A DNA stretch of 64,000 nucleotides from positions 992,001 to 1,056,000 of the forward strand of contig NEEC01000013.1 in assembly GCA_002189035.1 (NCBI GenBank), in the 5' to 3' direction. The translations under genes and the position numbers were made by a program. Of this stretch, positions 28,718 through 39,893 are shown piece after piece. The DNA is from Utricularia gibba. Its lineage: Eukaryota; Streptophyta; Magnoliopsida; Lamiales; Lentibulariaceae. The notes beneath the pieces are model-generated. The model saw only the letters and a list, made by a program, of their open reading frames with translations, had not been told where the DNA came from and did no database searches. Position 1 is the first letter of the stretch, and each line of letters starts with the position of its first letter.

Positions 28718-30869
28718 AAAGGCAGAGGCCAGTCTCTACTTCCACCCTACGTTTTCAAATCGGATGTATCACCTGGACCGTTTTTTGTGATGGTTCTGAG
28801 TGAACCGGTTTACTTGATCGTCCATCTATTGAAAAAGCGTATATGGAAAAGATTCTTAGACCTCTTAGCAAAAACAATGAGTATAACAAAAGGATAATAT
28901 GTTTTTTTTTTCATTTAAATATGTAAAATCTAACTTCTCATAATATGTTTTTTTCAAAATCTTTATTATCCAAAAATCAACAATATGAGAATGAATTACA
29001 TGTTCTTAATACATCCTTAGTAGGCATATTAGCGTTTGCATTTTCTTCATAATCACAAGACAATAATTTTCTAAACTCTATCCCTTTTTTTTGTCCTTGC
29101 CATAATTTAATTGAGAAAAATCTTGATATACAATCAATGTCTCAAGATCTCCTTTGAGTTTAATCAAATTTTGCAATACAATAAGTATAGTTTCATACCT
29201 TGTCTCTAATTATCTCACATTTTCTCTCCAGGACATCAACCGAGCAAACCATCACCTATGGTTATATACAAATCTACTAATTTTTTCAACATGTTGAAAA
29301 CTTGTTGGATGCAATTTATTTTTTCAATTTCTGAAAGATATCAATAATTTTTTTAAAAAAAGTAGTACCTCTTGACAAATAAATCAAAAAATTGATGAGA
29401 TTGAGTGAGTGATCATTTATCCAATACTCACATCATTGTACATCCAGTCTTTGACAAAATATCTAAAATGTTATCAATCTAAATATGTTATTATTGTTTT
29501 CCGATTTTTAATAGAGCCATACATAGCTAATGCATTGAAAATTGGTTTAAATCGATCACCCAACTTTTACACTAACTAAATCATAGCATGAAAATACAGA
29601 AATAGGATAATATTGAAAGATAATGAATTTACATAAAATAATTAAATTATATATCTATTTATCTTTTTCAATTTAAATTTTTTTAAGTACGAATTGAACT
29701 TTTCCCTTCCTCCTACCAAATCCACCATCAATATTATCTGTAAATGTTGTTTTTGAAAATTTTGGAATCCCCTCATTACCATTAACTTCAAGTTTAATAT
29801 CATTTGAATTATTTGAAAAATAATACCTTCTTATTTCATATTTTTATTTTCCTTTATCTTGAACTTTGAACTAGAACAAGTTTTTTTTTTTTTTGAAAAA
29901 AACCTACATTTTTTTCTCATATCATTTGAAACTTTATTATATTTTGTAATTTTTGCTTTCTCACAAACAAAATATCATAGTATTAATGCATCGTATTATA
30001 TCAAAATAATCAATCATTTATTAAAAAACAAGTTTTATGAAATGTATCTATTTGATTTTCAAATCTCTCCAATCTCCATCACAGTCAATCTTTGCATTTA
30101 GAATGCGTATGTGATGATACCTGTTGGGTATAATAAAATAAGAATAGGATATGAAACCACTAGAAAAAAAAACAAATCGAGAATTTGAAAGTAAAAGTTG
30201 AATTCGAAGAACAATAGAAATGAGAGAGATCATATTCAAAAACATTACAAAAATCAGTAAACACCAATATAAATCCTATTAATATTGTCAATAAAGAAGT
30301 TTTGCAACATTATGGAAGTCAGCAAACAACCCCATTAAACATGACTTTAAATGAAATTCCAACAAAATTATATGCAACACATTTTCAATTTTCCCACAAT
30401 GAGACACGTGGTCTATGGACGAAAATTGAACCGGTTTTCGGTTTATGGGATCGGTCAAACAATGTGAAGGAAGTGATTATCTCAAGAGCAAGATGCTGTG
30501 TATAATTAATTATTTATAGGCACATTTGCTACTAAGTAGCGTGCATTAATAATAATATAAGAAATTATTTTCGGGGGTTTTAAATAATGGTTTTTTAAAA
30601 GTCACGGGAGCGCCGTTATTCTCGGGAAAAATGGTTTATTATATTAAAAAAATCGGATGAGTTTTAGCGGTTTAATGAATATGAGTTGCCCGCCGACGAA
30701 GGCGCCAACGGCCGTCCTACGCCTTCTTCAACCTCTGAATTCATGCAACGCGCCTTGCGGAATTTGAACGCCGTGGTTTTCATATTTTCTGTATAAATTT
30801 TCTCGTATCTGAGATCGTTGGGATTATCGTTTTGGTTTGGATTGGCGATCTCGGGCGTGGAACATCGTG
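28718..30869. other. AT-rich intergenic DNA
   Basis: Very AT-rich from about 28860 to 30560 with stops in all frames. It may contain old transposon debris, but I can support no specific element. About 30600-30869 is GC-richer and is likely the promoter and leader of the next gene. Confidence 0.5.
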
Positions 30870-31517
30870 ATGGTGGTTTCCGTTGATCGGAATCTTGGTT
30901 CAGTAGTGGTTTTCATCTTCTTTGTCTTTGCGTTCCCCGTGTTTTCTGCAGATCCTCCGTTTCCGGCTCCTGTTCCACAGCCCTCGTCGCAAACCGTTTC
31001 CCCTGAAACGCCTTCTTCGGCTCCTGCGCCGGCCTTGTTTATAGAAGCATTGGAATCTGCAGCTTCTCCGCTGTGGCTTCCTACCTTTGATCCCTTTTTG
31101 ATCGCTGATTCTCCGGAATCGGACGCGCCGTCCCCGGCCCCATCGGCCGACGAAGAGATTCCATCCTTGGCGCCATCAGGTGACGAAGAGATTGAGGCCC
31201 CGGCCCCGGCCAAATCCCCTCAGAATGACGGCGAAGGAAGATCTCCCGGGCCTTCTCCGGGATACGACGGAGACAGTACACCTCCGGGCGGTTACCCATA
31301 CACTCCGTACGCTGCACCACCAGCTGATGAGGGAATCAGCAGCAAGAGTCAGAGTAGCAGCTCCGGCGAAAATGGTGGTGGAAAAAAGGCAGGCGTGGCA
31401 TTCGGTGTCATTGGTGCGGCGTGCCTGGTCGGCGCCGGCGCTTTTGTATACAAAAAGCGGCAGGAGAATATCCGGCGGTCTCAGTTCGGGTACCGTGGCA
31501 GAATTGAAATGATGTAA
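30870..31517 (+). CDS. Pro-rich (AGP-like) cell-surface protein with C-terminal membrane helix
   Basis: A single-exon 215-residue protein. It has an N-terminal signal peptide ending near FPVFSA, then about 130 residues rich in Pro, Ala and Ser with many SP/AP dipeptides (PAPVPQP, SPAPSADEE, APAPAKSP) that are typical arabinosylation/hydroxylation contexts. A Gly/Ser stretch leads to a membrane helix (AGVAFGVIGAACLVGAGAFV) and a basic cytosolic tail, YKKRQENIRRSQFGYRGR. The tail is conserved in a plant family usually annotated as hydroxyproline-rich or AGP-like; function is unknown. The start at 30870 is the first ATG before the signal peptide. Confidence 0.85.
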   Translation: MVVSVDRNLGSVVVFIFFVFAFPVFSADPPFPAPVPQPSSQTVSPETPSSAPAPALFIEALESAASPLWLPTFDPFLIADSPESDAPSPAPSADEEIPSLAPSGDEEIEAPAPAKSPQNDGEGRSPGPSPGYDGDSTPPGGYPYTPYAAPPADEGISSKSQSSSSGENGGGKKAGVAFGVIGAACLVGAGAFVYKKRQENIRRSQFGYRGRIEMM

Positions 31518-33474
31518 TATGTTGCTACTTCTCATGCTCCTTGTTATCTTCATCCTCCCTCCAAGTTTTTTTAACGACTTAGCTGATGGGAAAGCAGGTT
31601 AGTGCATTAGAAATCAAGGCTTCTTCTGTTGTAGTGCAGCATACACGTTCACAAAGCCTCAGCAGGAGGATCAAGCACCAGCCAGGCTCCTTGATCAACC
31701 CATCCGCCACAAGTTCCATTGCTATATCTATTTGCACCACCGTCTGATCACAAAAATCCATTTCGATTCAGGACTGAAACTAGTGTCTGATAAGCCGGTC
31801 AAAGCATGAACTCGCCCACGATGGCAATGTTGAAGCTCTTTAGAAGGAAATGAAGTTGGGAAAAAGAAGGCCTCTTTTCCCTGGTGCCCCGCCAACATAA
31901 CCAAAGTGGACGTCCCTTGTTTCACCTGGTCCCTTCTCGATGCAACCCCATGATCGCAATCTCCTTGATGGAATCAACACTATGAAAAATTTGAAGATAA
32001 TCGAAACATCATTATAAATATTGCAATATCTTATAAACTTCAAATCGATCGCATTGATTCTAAATGCTAGGTGGTCATTACCCACAACACACCTCGTTTT
32101 GAAACTCGTTCTAAGTCATTTCGCGTTGAGCCATGAACAATCCTTCGGATAAAAACTTGGTGCTTGAAATATGATCTTATATTAACTTTTAGGATACGTC
32201 TTCTATAATGAGTATGATAAAAATATTGTAATATCTTATAAATCATAATAATTCATAATGTATTACTTTGAAACTTATTTCGATCCAATCGTTTTGAATC
32301 ATGAATGTCTGATTGTCCAATAAAACTTTGGTGCTCGAAATATAATCTTATGTTACACTTTAGAAGCACCCCATGATGGGGACTACACTCGAAACCACCA
32401 TCAAGCTAACGTGGATTTAAAGAATTCCGATCCAATATACTACAAAAATGTGTTTGATGACCGTTAGGGTTGATTGGCAGTGCTATGTTTTCCATTTCTT
32501 GTGCACTGAAAGGGGGGCGATACGTGTACCTGGTAGCATCCAAATAGAAGAATTTATGGAAAGTTCTCAGGCTGCATTGGAAGCTCGCCACCAACTCATC
32601 AAGAAGATGATATGCAAACAGAGAGAGAAGGCTCCCACAGTTGAACTTCTCAGTATGCACAAGTTTCTTCTGATCATCCATCATCTTTATTGTACTCCAG
32701 CTTCTAATCCTGCAGCAGCATAACTGAACTTCGTGAGGGGGATGAGAACGAATCGCTGCACGTGGACATGAATTCAACAACCATCTTCGATTTACCCTTG
32801 AGTTTGGTGGATGGTTAGAATGTGTTCATTCTCATATGGAAAATATGATGGAATTATTCATGTGATATTAAATAAAATAGGAAAACAAGATCATAACTGA
32901 TATTTTGAATACACACTATCTTTTAAATTATATATATAAAATAATACCATCTTAAATTTCAATCAATATAAAAAGTATAAACTCTAATTTTTAAAATTAC
33001 AAAAAAAAAACGTCAAGTTGTTAAAACCATACAATAATATTTAAATAGTTTTTAAAATTTTTTAAAAATGAACTGATGAAACCATATAAGATTTTGTGTT
33101 ATGGTTTTTCGCATACGCGATTGAAATTTAACATTCATGTTTTATATGATTACGATGATTATATTACGTTTTGTATAATGCACCATTATAACGATGTTAG
33201 GATTAAAATCGGTTAATTTTGATAACATGAGTAATTAAATTTAAAATTTTGTAAATTCGAAACTAAACTATTTATAAAAAAAATAAGTTTACGTGTTGAC
33301 AAACTCCACCCATAAAAAACACATTTTATTTATGTTATTTCAAATTACTATAATAATTTTCTATAAAAACAAATATAAAATACTATGTTCTTTTTTAAAA
33401 AAATAATAAAATATAAACTCAATCTTTAAAAAATATTTAAGGGCGGAGGGGAGTGAAACCAAGGGCGGGCTACA
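31518..33474. other. Intergenic region with short open stretches of unknown meaning
   Basis: Open stretches at 31579-31761 (-), 31728-31925 (-) and 32448-32723 (+) look somewhat protein-like in composition but match no family I recognise and show no consistent exon chain. They may be exon relics. From 32870 to 33430 the DNA is AT-rich and non-coding. Confidence 0.4.
32017..32366 (+). repeat. Imperfect tandem duplication
   Basis: Two diverged direct copies, about 32017-32193 and 32222-32366, each begin near AATATTGYAATATCTTATAAA and end with TTGGTGCTYGAAATATRATC followed by a TTAGGA/TTAGAA-like end. The middles differ in length. Origin unknown. Confidence 0.6.
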
Positions 33475-34726
33475 ATGGCGAAGAGGAGGAGAGTGGCCGC
33501 GGCGAAATCTAGGAACCAGAAGAATCGAAAGCGGAGTAAGAATCTCTCCGCCATTGAATCGCCCCCACCAAAAGCGAAAGCCACAAATAGAGGCAGAAAA
33601 TTGAAGGCCCTTCCAACTTCTACTGCTGCTGGTGATTCCAGTGAGGAGCTTGAAGATGACGCCGCTCAGTTGTCTGGGCCGAAATCGCAGGAGGAAGATG
33701 TTTCAGACGAGAACGAAGGGAGCATGAGCGGCGGAGATGAGGAAAAGAGGCCTCTCAAGAGCGCCAAAGGTAAGGGCAAGGAAGATGTGAGGAATAAAGG
33801 CAGGAAGAGAATTATGAAGGAGGAGGACGATGATGATGACGACGAGGAAAGGGGGAGAATTTGGCGTGTAGGTTTCCGATGAATCGGGTCAAATTGATCA
33901 TCAAGGACGAGATTCCGGATCGTGTTTCACAGGAAGCAGTTTTCCTCATCAATAAAGCTACGGTATGGGTTCTGAGTTAGCCCTAATTTCCTCCATTGCT
34001 TGGCTTTCGCTCAAGATGCGGGCTTCTCTGTAAGGGAAGAATGGGCATTACACTTTTTAGTCTTAGCTGATGCGCTTGAATTCTGGGAAAGATGTAGCTG
34101 CAATTTCTGTGCGGAGCAATGACCTTTTTGCATCTGATTTGTCTTGCTTTTCCATCACCGGAAATTAACCTGCTGATCTTAGGCAGGAATGCAGTAGTAA
34201 CATGCTTAAGCTTCTTCTTGAGTGATTCAGATAGTGTCCTTTGGATTGTGAAGTTAAATTCCTGTTCCTGATAAGCCATTGTTTGAGTTAGTCGCCTGAT
34301 TCAGATCCTACTCATAATAACACTTGGGGTTTCTGCTTCTGTTGCAGGAGAAGTTTCTTCAACTATTCACGAAGGAAGCTTACCTCTCCGCTTCTCTCGA
34401 TCAGAAACATCATACTGCATACGATCACCTATGTAACCGCTCCTTCTCATGTCTTGTTACTTCATAGTCCTTGATCTGAATGCAGAGTTTCCTGATCTAT
34501 TGCTTTTATCTTGCCCTAATCTTTGGGTACAGCTTTTGTTGTTTCTAAGGGCAAGCGGTTTAGCTTCCTCTCGGGTACTCATCTTCGCCTTCCTCTTGTT
34601 CACTACCATCATCATCTTTTCTTCCCGAAGTGACTTTCACATTGTTATTCAGATTTTGTCCCCGAGAGGATGAAGGCAGAGGAAGCTTTGGCTCAAATCT
34701 CTGAGGTGGAGAAGTCTCAAGCGTGA
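33475..34726 (+). CDS. Histone-fold protein, DPB3-1/NF-YC10 type (DNA polymerase epsilon small subunit-like), one apparent frameshift
   Basis: Four exons, 33475-33962, 34348-34432, 34533-34574 and 34653-34726, encode about 229 residues if one base is added. The first 130 residues are basic then acidic and low in complexity (KKSRKR-like, EDDDDDDEE). The second half is a histone fold: FPMNRVKLIIKDEIPD, SQEAVFLINKATEKFLQLF, then SFVVSKGKRFSFLSDFVP and an acidic helix ending EVEKSQA. This is the CHRAC/DPB3 arrangement; Arabidopsis DPB3-1 (NF-YC10) also partners DREB2A and NF-Y proteins in heat response. At 33851-33855 a run of five G stands where six are needed; otherwise translation stops before the histone fold at 33882. 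Confidence 0.85.
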
Positions 34727-35099
34727 AGAACTTGAAGAGAGAATGGCCTGTACATCAGACACAGAAAACACTGTTTGCCTACACCCCCAGTTAATTGCTT
34801 CCTGCAATCATGATCATTAGGATTCTCTCCCAAACTTGTGTCTCCATAACTGTAACTGTCTAACTGAGTAGTTTTTAGGGAATTCTTGGTCTTTCCTGTG
34901 AAACACTAGTTGCCTTTTTCTTTGTTCTCAGGTATAATCCATGAGGCGCTTGCAATTAAAACAATCAAATCCTTTGACCCAACTACAAATACCACCAACT
35001 CATCTCATGTCCAAATTTTTAGATCGTTGGAAAATAGATGATAGCATTGTTCATAAATCTAAAAAACAGTGTCATACTCTGGAAGGTGAGTAGACTGCT

Positions 35100-35438
35100 T
35101 CAATCAGCAACTGTTGTCTGAAGCGGGAGAACACTTTCCACTTCCTTAGCCTCAGCAACAGCTTTGGACATCCCAAGGAACTATCAAGTTTCATCAACAA
35201 TCAAATAAGATCGGAAGGAAAAAGCTTAGAGAGAGTAGCCAATCTACACCCACACACAAAAAAATACCTTTTTGACTGTCTTCTGGAAGCAGGCTTTGTG
35301 TTCATCCATTGAGGCATGGATGAATTCGTCGATGTGGTCTCTCACATCTTGAATAAAGGTAGCGTTTTCGCTCTTTTTCTTCCGGCATGAAGACATGGCT
35401 GCGGCTGCCGCCTCACTCGGCATTTTCTCAGTTGCCAT
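35100..35438 (-). CDS. Conserved small plant protein of unknown function (83 aa)
   Basis: Two minus-strand exons, 35438-35268 and 35180-35100, join in phase 0. The protein starts MATEKMPSEAAAAAMSSCRK, continues ENATFIQDVRDHIDEFIHAS and MDEHKACFQKTVKKFLGMSK, and ends VLPLQTTVAD. I recall this as a conserved, uncharacterised plant family with the same HIDEFIHASMDEH and LPLQTTV motifs. A second start at MSSCRK is possible. An untranslated exon may lie near 35690-35740. It is convergent with the histone-fold gene. Function is not known to me. Confidence 0.75.
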
Positions 35439-36530
35439 CGATGCTTTCTACTGTATGTGCAATAAACCTAGTTAACAGAACCAAAAGAAAAAAAAAAAGA
35501 AATAATCCACTAGTTCACTGTATTTACTAGCCGATGCTTCTTATCAGCAGCATATTACAACTCGGAAGTTCGACTACTGAAAACACCACAAAGTGCTAGA
35601 ACAAAAACGATAAAAACATAAATGATCAGGCATCCGAACCATTGAAAATCCATACTCCAGGAAAGAGTACTCAGATGAATGATGGAAGAAGACAGAGACA
35701 TTACCGCGAATCAGTAACGACTACAGAACCTCTCGGACTTCACCTGGATCTCTGATTAGCAACAGAAATTACGGAGACTGGAACAGGGGGATGGATGCTT
35801 CTTGGGGAACAAGAAATTGAACTATTTATTGAGCCTCTTCTAGCCCAATGAATGTGAACCGGCCCACACTCCAACCGAGATTGGCCCATTTTCGGCCTTT
35901 TGAGATTAAAAAAAAAAGAATAAACATCTAAAATTTCGTTTATTCCCTCAACCAAGAACAGCTACTGTGACGCAATATTTATTATTTTACGTTTAATTAA
36001 AAAATAATAATTATTTATAAAAATTTCTTTGCTACTTTGATTTAAGTCATATGAAATTAATATTACATAGAAATACATTAATTCAAGTCAACAAAGCTAC
36101 AACTAGTAAATTTAATGCTCCTCCTTTTTATCAGGTTTATTTTATTAAATAAAATTTGCAATAAAATCTATGCTGATTCAATGTGGGAAAGAATCGTGAC
36201 CGTTGCTTTCAAAGAAAAAAGAATGATCTTGACCGTTTGCCTGACCACTTGGCATATGTTCGAAGCATATTCTGCTGCGCGTCGACTCCAAAGAAGAAGA
36301 AATGTAAACTGTGGAACTGAGAATGAGAGAATATGAACAAGTCTTATGGTTCGGCGCCCATCGCGCAAAATAAAATGAAAAGAAAACCCAACTCAAGCGA
36401 CACGTTTTTGGCGTTTTGAATCAACAACGTATTTTTTTTCCTGCGAGCAATTTTAAGGACAAGCTGCTTGGCATTCTGCCGCTTCTTGAAGCTTTGCATT
36501 TCAGGGTGTCAACGTACTTTGGATTTCAAC
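35439..36530. other. Divergent intergenic region between the 83-aa gene and PITP
   Basis: Contains the likely leader and promoter of the minus-strand small gene (to about 35800), an AT-rich middle, and the PITP promoter. No coding stretch I can support. Confidence 0.5.
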
Positions 36531-38688
36531 ATGGTTCAGATGAAAGAGTTGTATCCTGTGCTATTTTTTATGGGTCCATGATTCTGGATCTTTCTTTGCT
36601 GTTCTATCGTTGGTGCATGCTGTTTACTTTTCATTACAAAAGCATTCATTTGATTCTGCTTGCGTTGTTGAATTTTGCGCGTTTGAAGTAGGACTGGTTC
36701 CTAGTTTCTGATTATGGGTCTCTGCCAAGGTTAAGTTTTAATATCAAGAAAGAAGACGAAGTTTTTTTTTTTTTTTTCTGATGCTTGTTTTTAAACCGAT
36801 CATTCTATCCGTTTGAAATATGGAGGATTTCAAGTTTGAGGGTCTCTGCAAGATAGACAGCCTTATCTATTGGACATAGAAGACAAATCTTTGATCTCTT
36901 TTTCTTGTTGTATTTCTGATGAACGTTGTTTAATCGATCATTGTTACTTTTCTTGTTCTGTATCAAATGCATGAGGTTTCTGTTCATTCCAAGCATACGG
37001 ATTCCCTGATTGCTTTTCCTTGAATTGATTACGGATGGTCTTTTTTTTAGCATAGTTTTGTTGGTTTGAGAGCTTTGTTCTATGTTTTGAATCTTTTCTA
37101 TCTCTGTACGTTGTGCTTAACCCTACCGCAAGCCGGATTGTTATGCCGTTAGCAATGGAAGAGGTAACGGGACTAGATGGTTTATGTGTAGTTAAATTTG
37201 TTTGTGAAGGTTCATTAGTTTTTCCTTTGGTTATTCACTAGCATAACAGATGGCTGGCTTGTGTTTCGTGTAGCTTCAAGTAGGCCTTATGTATATGGTA
37301 ATGAAAATGTCACAGAAGAACACTACAAATTCAGAAGGGGTAGAAGTAATGGAGAACAAACCTTTTGAGAACGATTTTGGAAAGGGCCAATACACTCTGA
37401 AAAACTACAGGCTGCAAAGGTAGATCAGATCCTCTGGGTGTGAGAATCCTCATTTTAACCAGGATCTAGTTGATTATCATGTTTTCTCTTTTGTTTCTGC
37501 GATGTTTTCCTGTATCCAGTAAGTGATGGAAGAATGATGCTTTTAGTTACTGAGAAACGAAGACATTCATCTCGTGTATCTCCTTTCAGCAAAGCGCCGT
37601 CTTGGTTGACTGCGTTTGCCCCCACAGATGCACTTGTGATGCAGGAAGAAGCTTGGAATGCATTTCCAAGGTGCAAATCAGGTACAAATTTCACACTGGC
37701 TCCTTACTTTTATAATCTCCATTGCAGTTCGCCGTGCTCCTTTAACACCTTGCTCTTGCATTTTCCTTCCACATCCTAAAGTTCTTAAGGTACTTCGATT
37801 CAGCCATCACAATTTTCTTTACAGTGACAGGATCCAGGTTTCTTGAACTTTTGTTTCTACTGTCTGCAGTGCCTCTATTTCACCAGATTTCTTCTCACAA
37901 TCGAAACCATTGTCAAGTGCGATAGAGGTGAATCTGAAAACGTAAGTTTCTGTGATCATATCCCTGAATCAAATATACATTTCTTATCACCCCTTTACAT
38001 TATATCGAAAATGCTTCAGGTTCATGGCCTCAGCGAAGAGCAACTAGCAATGAGGAAGGTCGAAATGCTCGATATATCATCTGATACAACTGATTACTGG
38101 GGCTATGTGATCCAGGGCAGCAACATCAACTTATCGCAGTTCAAATCAGCACGAACTGGGCGTGGTCCTTTACTACAAGGATGGAAGGTTGGTATTCAAT
38201 GGATAAACAGAGTCTCAGAATTCCCAATAACAACATCATCCTTTTTGCTAAATGCAGGATCGATGTAATCCGGTCGTAACAGTGTACAAGTTGGTGACAA
38301 TAGATGCACCGTATTGGGGATTCGGAACTCGGCTAGAGCAGTTCTTGATTGCAGTAAGTCATTTTCAACTTTACCATGAAGATGGTATGTATCCTCAGAA
38401 GTTTTCCAATGGGGCGTCTGCATTCAGGGTGAAAGAGCTCTTTTCATCGAAAGTTTTCGCAACTGCTTCGGATGGATTGATGACTGGCATGGAAACACTG
38501 TAGAGACAATGCAGTCAATGGAGAAACAGATCTATTCTTCCTTGAACAAGGTAAGCAAAGATAGCCATAGAATCTGTACAGAAAATGCATTGATATTCAT
38601 TTCCTTTGTGATGCAGAAACTCGGCCGAGTTTCTCCAGAAGAAGAGGAGAATGCAACTGATCAGCATTCAGGCATTATTCAGGCTTAG
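36531..38688 (+). CDS. Phosphatidylinositol transfer protein (START-fold PITP, class I-like)
   Basis: Ten exons join perfectly in phase: 36531-36550, 37133-37163, 37274-37419, 37590-37681, 37782-37789, 37870-37941, 38020-38187, 38258-38353, 38428-38550 and 38617-38688; 275 residues, as in animal PITPs. Motifs are MVQMKEFRIVMP, MYMVMKMSQKNT, EGVEVMENKPF, KAPSWLTAFAPTDALVMQEE, AWNAFPRCKS, FKSARTGRGPLLQGWK, YKLVTIDAPYWGFGTRLEQF, and NCFGWIDDWHG. The family carries phosphatidylinositol and phosphatidylcholine between membranes. The first exon is only 20 bases and exon 5 only 8 bases (TTCTTAAG). The short first exon was placed because it supplies the canonical MVQxKEF start and the correct phase. 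No frameshift is needed. Confidence 0.93.
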
Positions 38689-39893
38689 AATCTTTCTGAT
38701 CACGAGACCTTTAGGAGATGATTCAGTTTATGTAATGAAACTGGCGAGCCAGCATATCATTACCTTACAAACGATACTGCTAACACACGTGCCATTTTTT
38801 TATTGAGAAAAAAATGTTTTTGAATTTTACATTGATTTATGAAATACAAAAAGAATCACGTATTCTGGTGAAAGAGCAGCTGTGCTTTGCGTCCTTTTTC
38901 AGGGAGTACAGTTTGTCTGTCTGATCATCATGGTCTTGTTTTCATGTGGAGTATCATTATTCCCTTTCACCCACTTGTTTGAAAAACCCGGAGGTGTCAA
39001 TAAAACTCAGTCTACACTCCCTCCCAGTATCAACCTCCTTTTCTTCTCCAACTTTCAAGTGCAGTTTTTGGTAAGGATGTTGCTCCTTTTCTTGAATATT
39101 TGTTGCTTTGTTCAAATTGTAGACCAGAGGCTTCGCCATTTTTGGTTTTTGAAATGGGGATGGGTAATGCATTTTCAGTGGAGTTTTTGCTGCTGTGAAT
39201 GGGGAATGGGTGTGTGCAAAATGCTCATTTCTAGCTCGCACATCTGTTAAAAAGCAGTGTTTTAACCTGGGTGGTCGTTTCACATCCCTGGAAAGCAAAC
39301 TTTCTCAGAAGAACTCCATACCCTTCTTTCTCCTTTCCTTCCACCTTTCTTTCTGTTTTCTGTTTGTAGAATTATGATGGAACTTCAGTCCTGTTTCCCC
39401 TCGTTAAAGAAGGGGAATCTTGCCTGTAGAGCAACCGTCGAACACTCACCCAGAATTGCTACTGGGATGCCTTACCACTACATTGTTGGCGCTCTGCAGA
39501 GAATATATCTTAAACAAGCCATTAATTCCGGGAAGAAGCCTTACTCTGTAGAGAATGCCTTCAAGCGTCTCGTGACCTTATTACTATGAGGATTGCGCAA
39601 TTGCTTTGTTGGGAAACATATTTTTGATTGCTTTTCTAAGATGGAGCTTGAGCAAATTTACATCTCTTCGTTATCTACGTGTGAGTACATACAGCTGATG
39701 AAGTGATAGTTTTTAATAATCCTCTCGAATGTTTGTTGTGCATTAAACTCCATTGGATTCCCATGTTTTCTTTGTATTATTTTCCCTTCCTGGTCCTTGA
39801 GCTCCCTGCTGCTGCAGGAAGGAAAGCTTCCTTCTAAGTAGCTCCTGCGGAATACCCAAGAGCCAGTTTCTACTACACTGACATTAGAGAGAT
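38689..39893. other. Region between PITP and ICR genes
   Basis: PITP 3' untranslated DNA, then pyrimidine-rich DNA that is probably the ICR promoter and spliced leader. The stretch 39374-39589 is open for 71 codons but matches no family I recognise. Confidence 0.5.

Noticed and set aside
28860-30560. Possible copia or other retroelement debris
   Set aside because: A few phrases looked element-like on the minus strand but no domain or LTR could be supported.
30824-31553. Overlapping open stretches on both strands at the AGP-like gene
   Set aside because: Only one frame gives a signal peptide, Pro-rich region and membrane helix.
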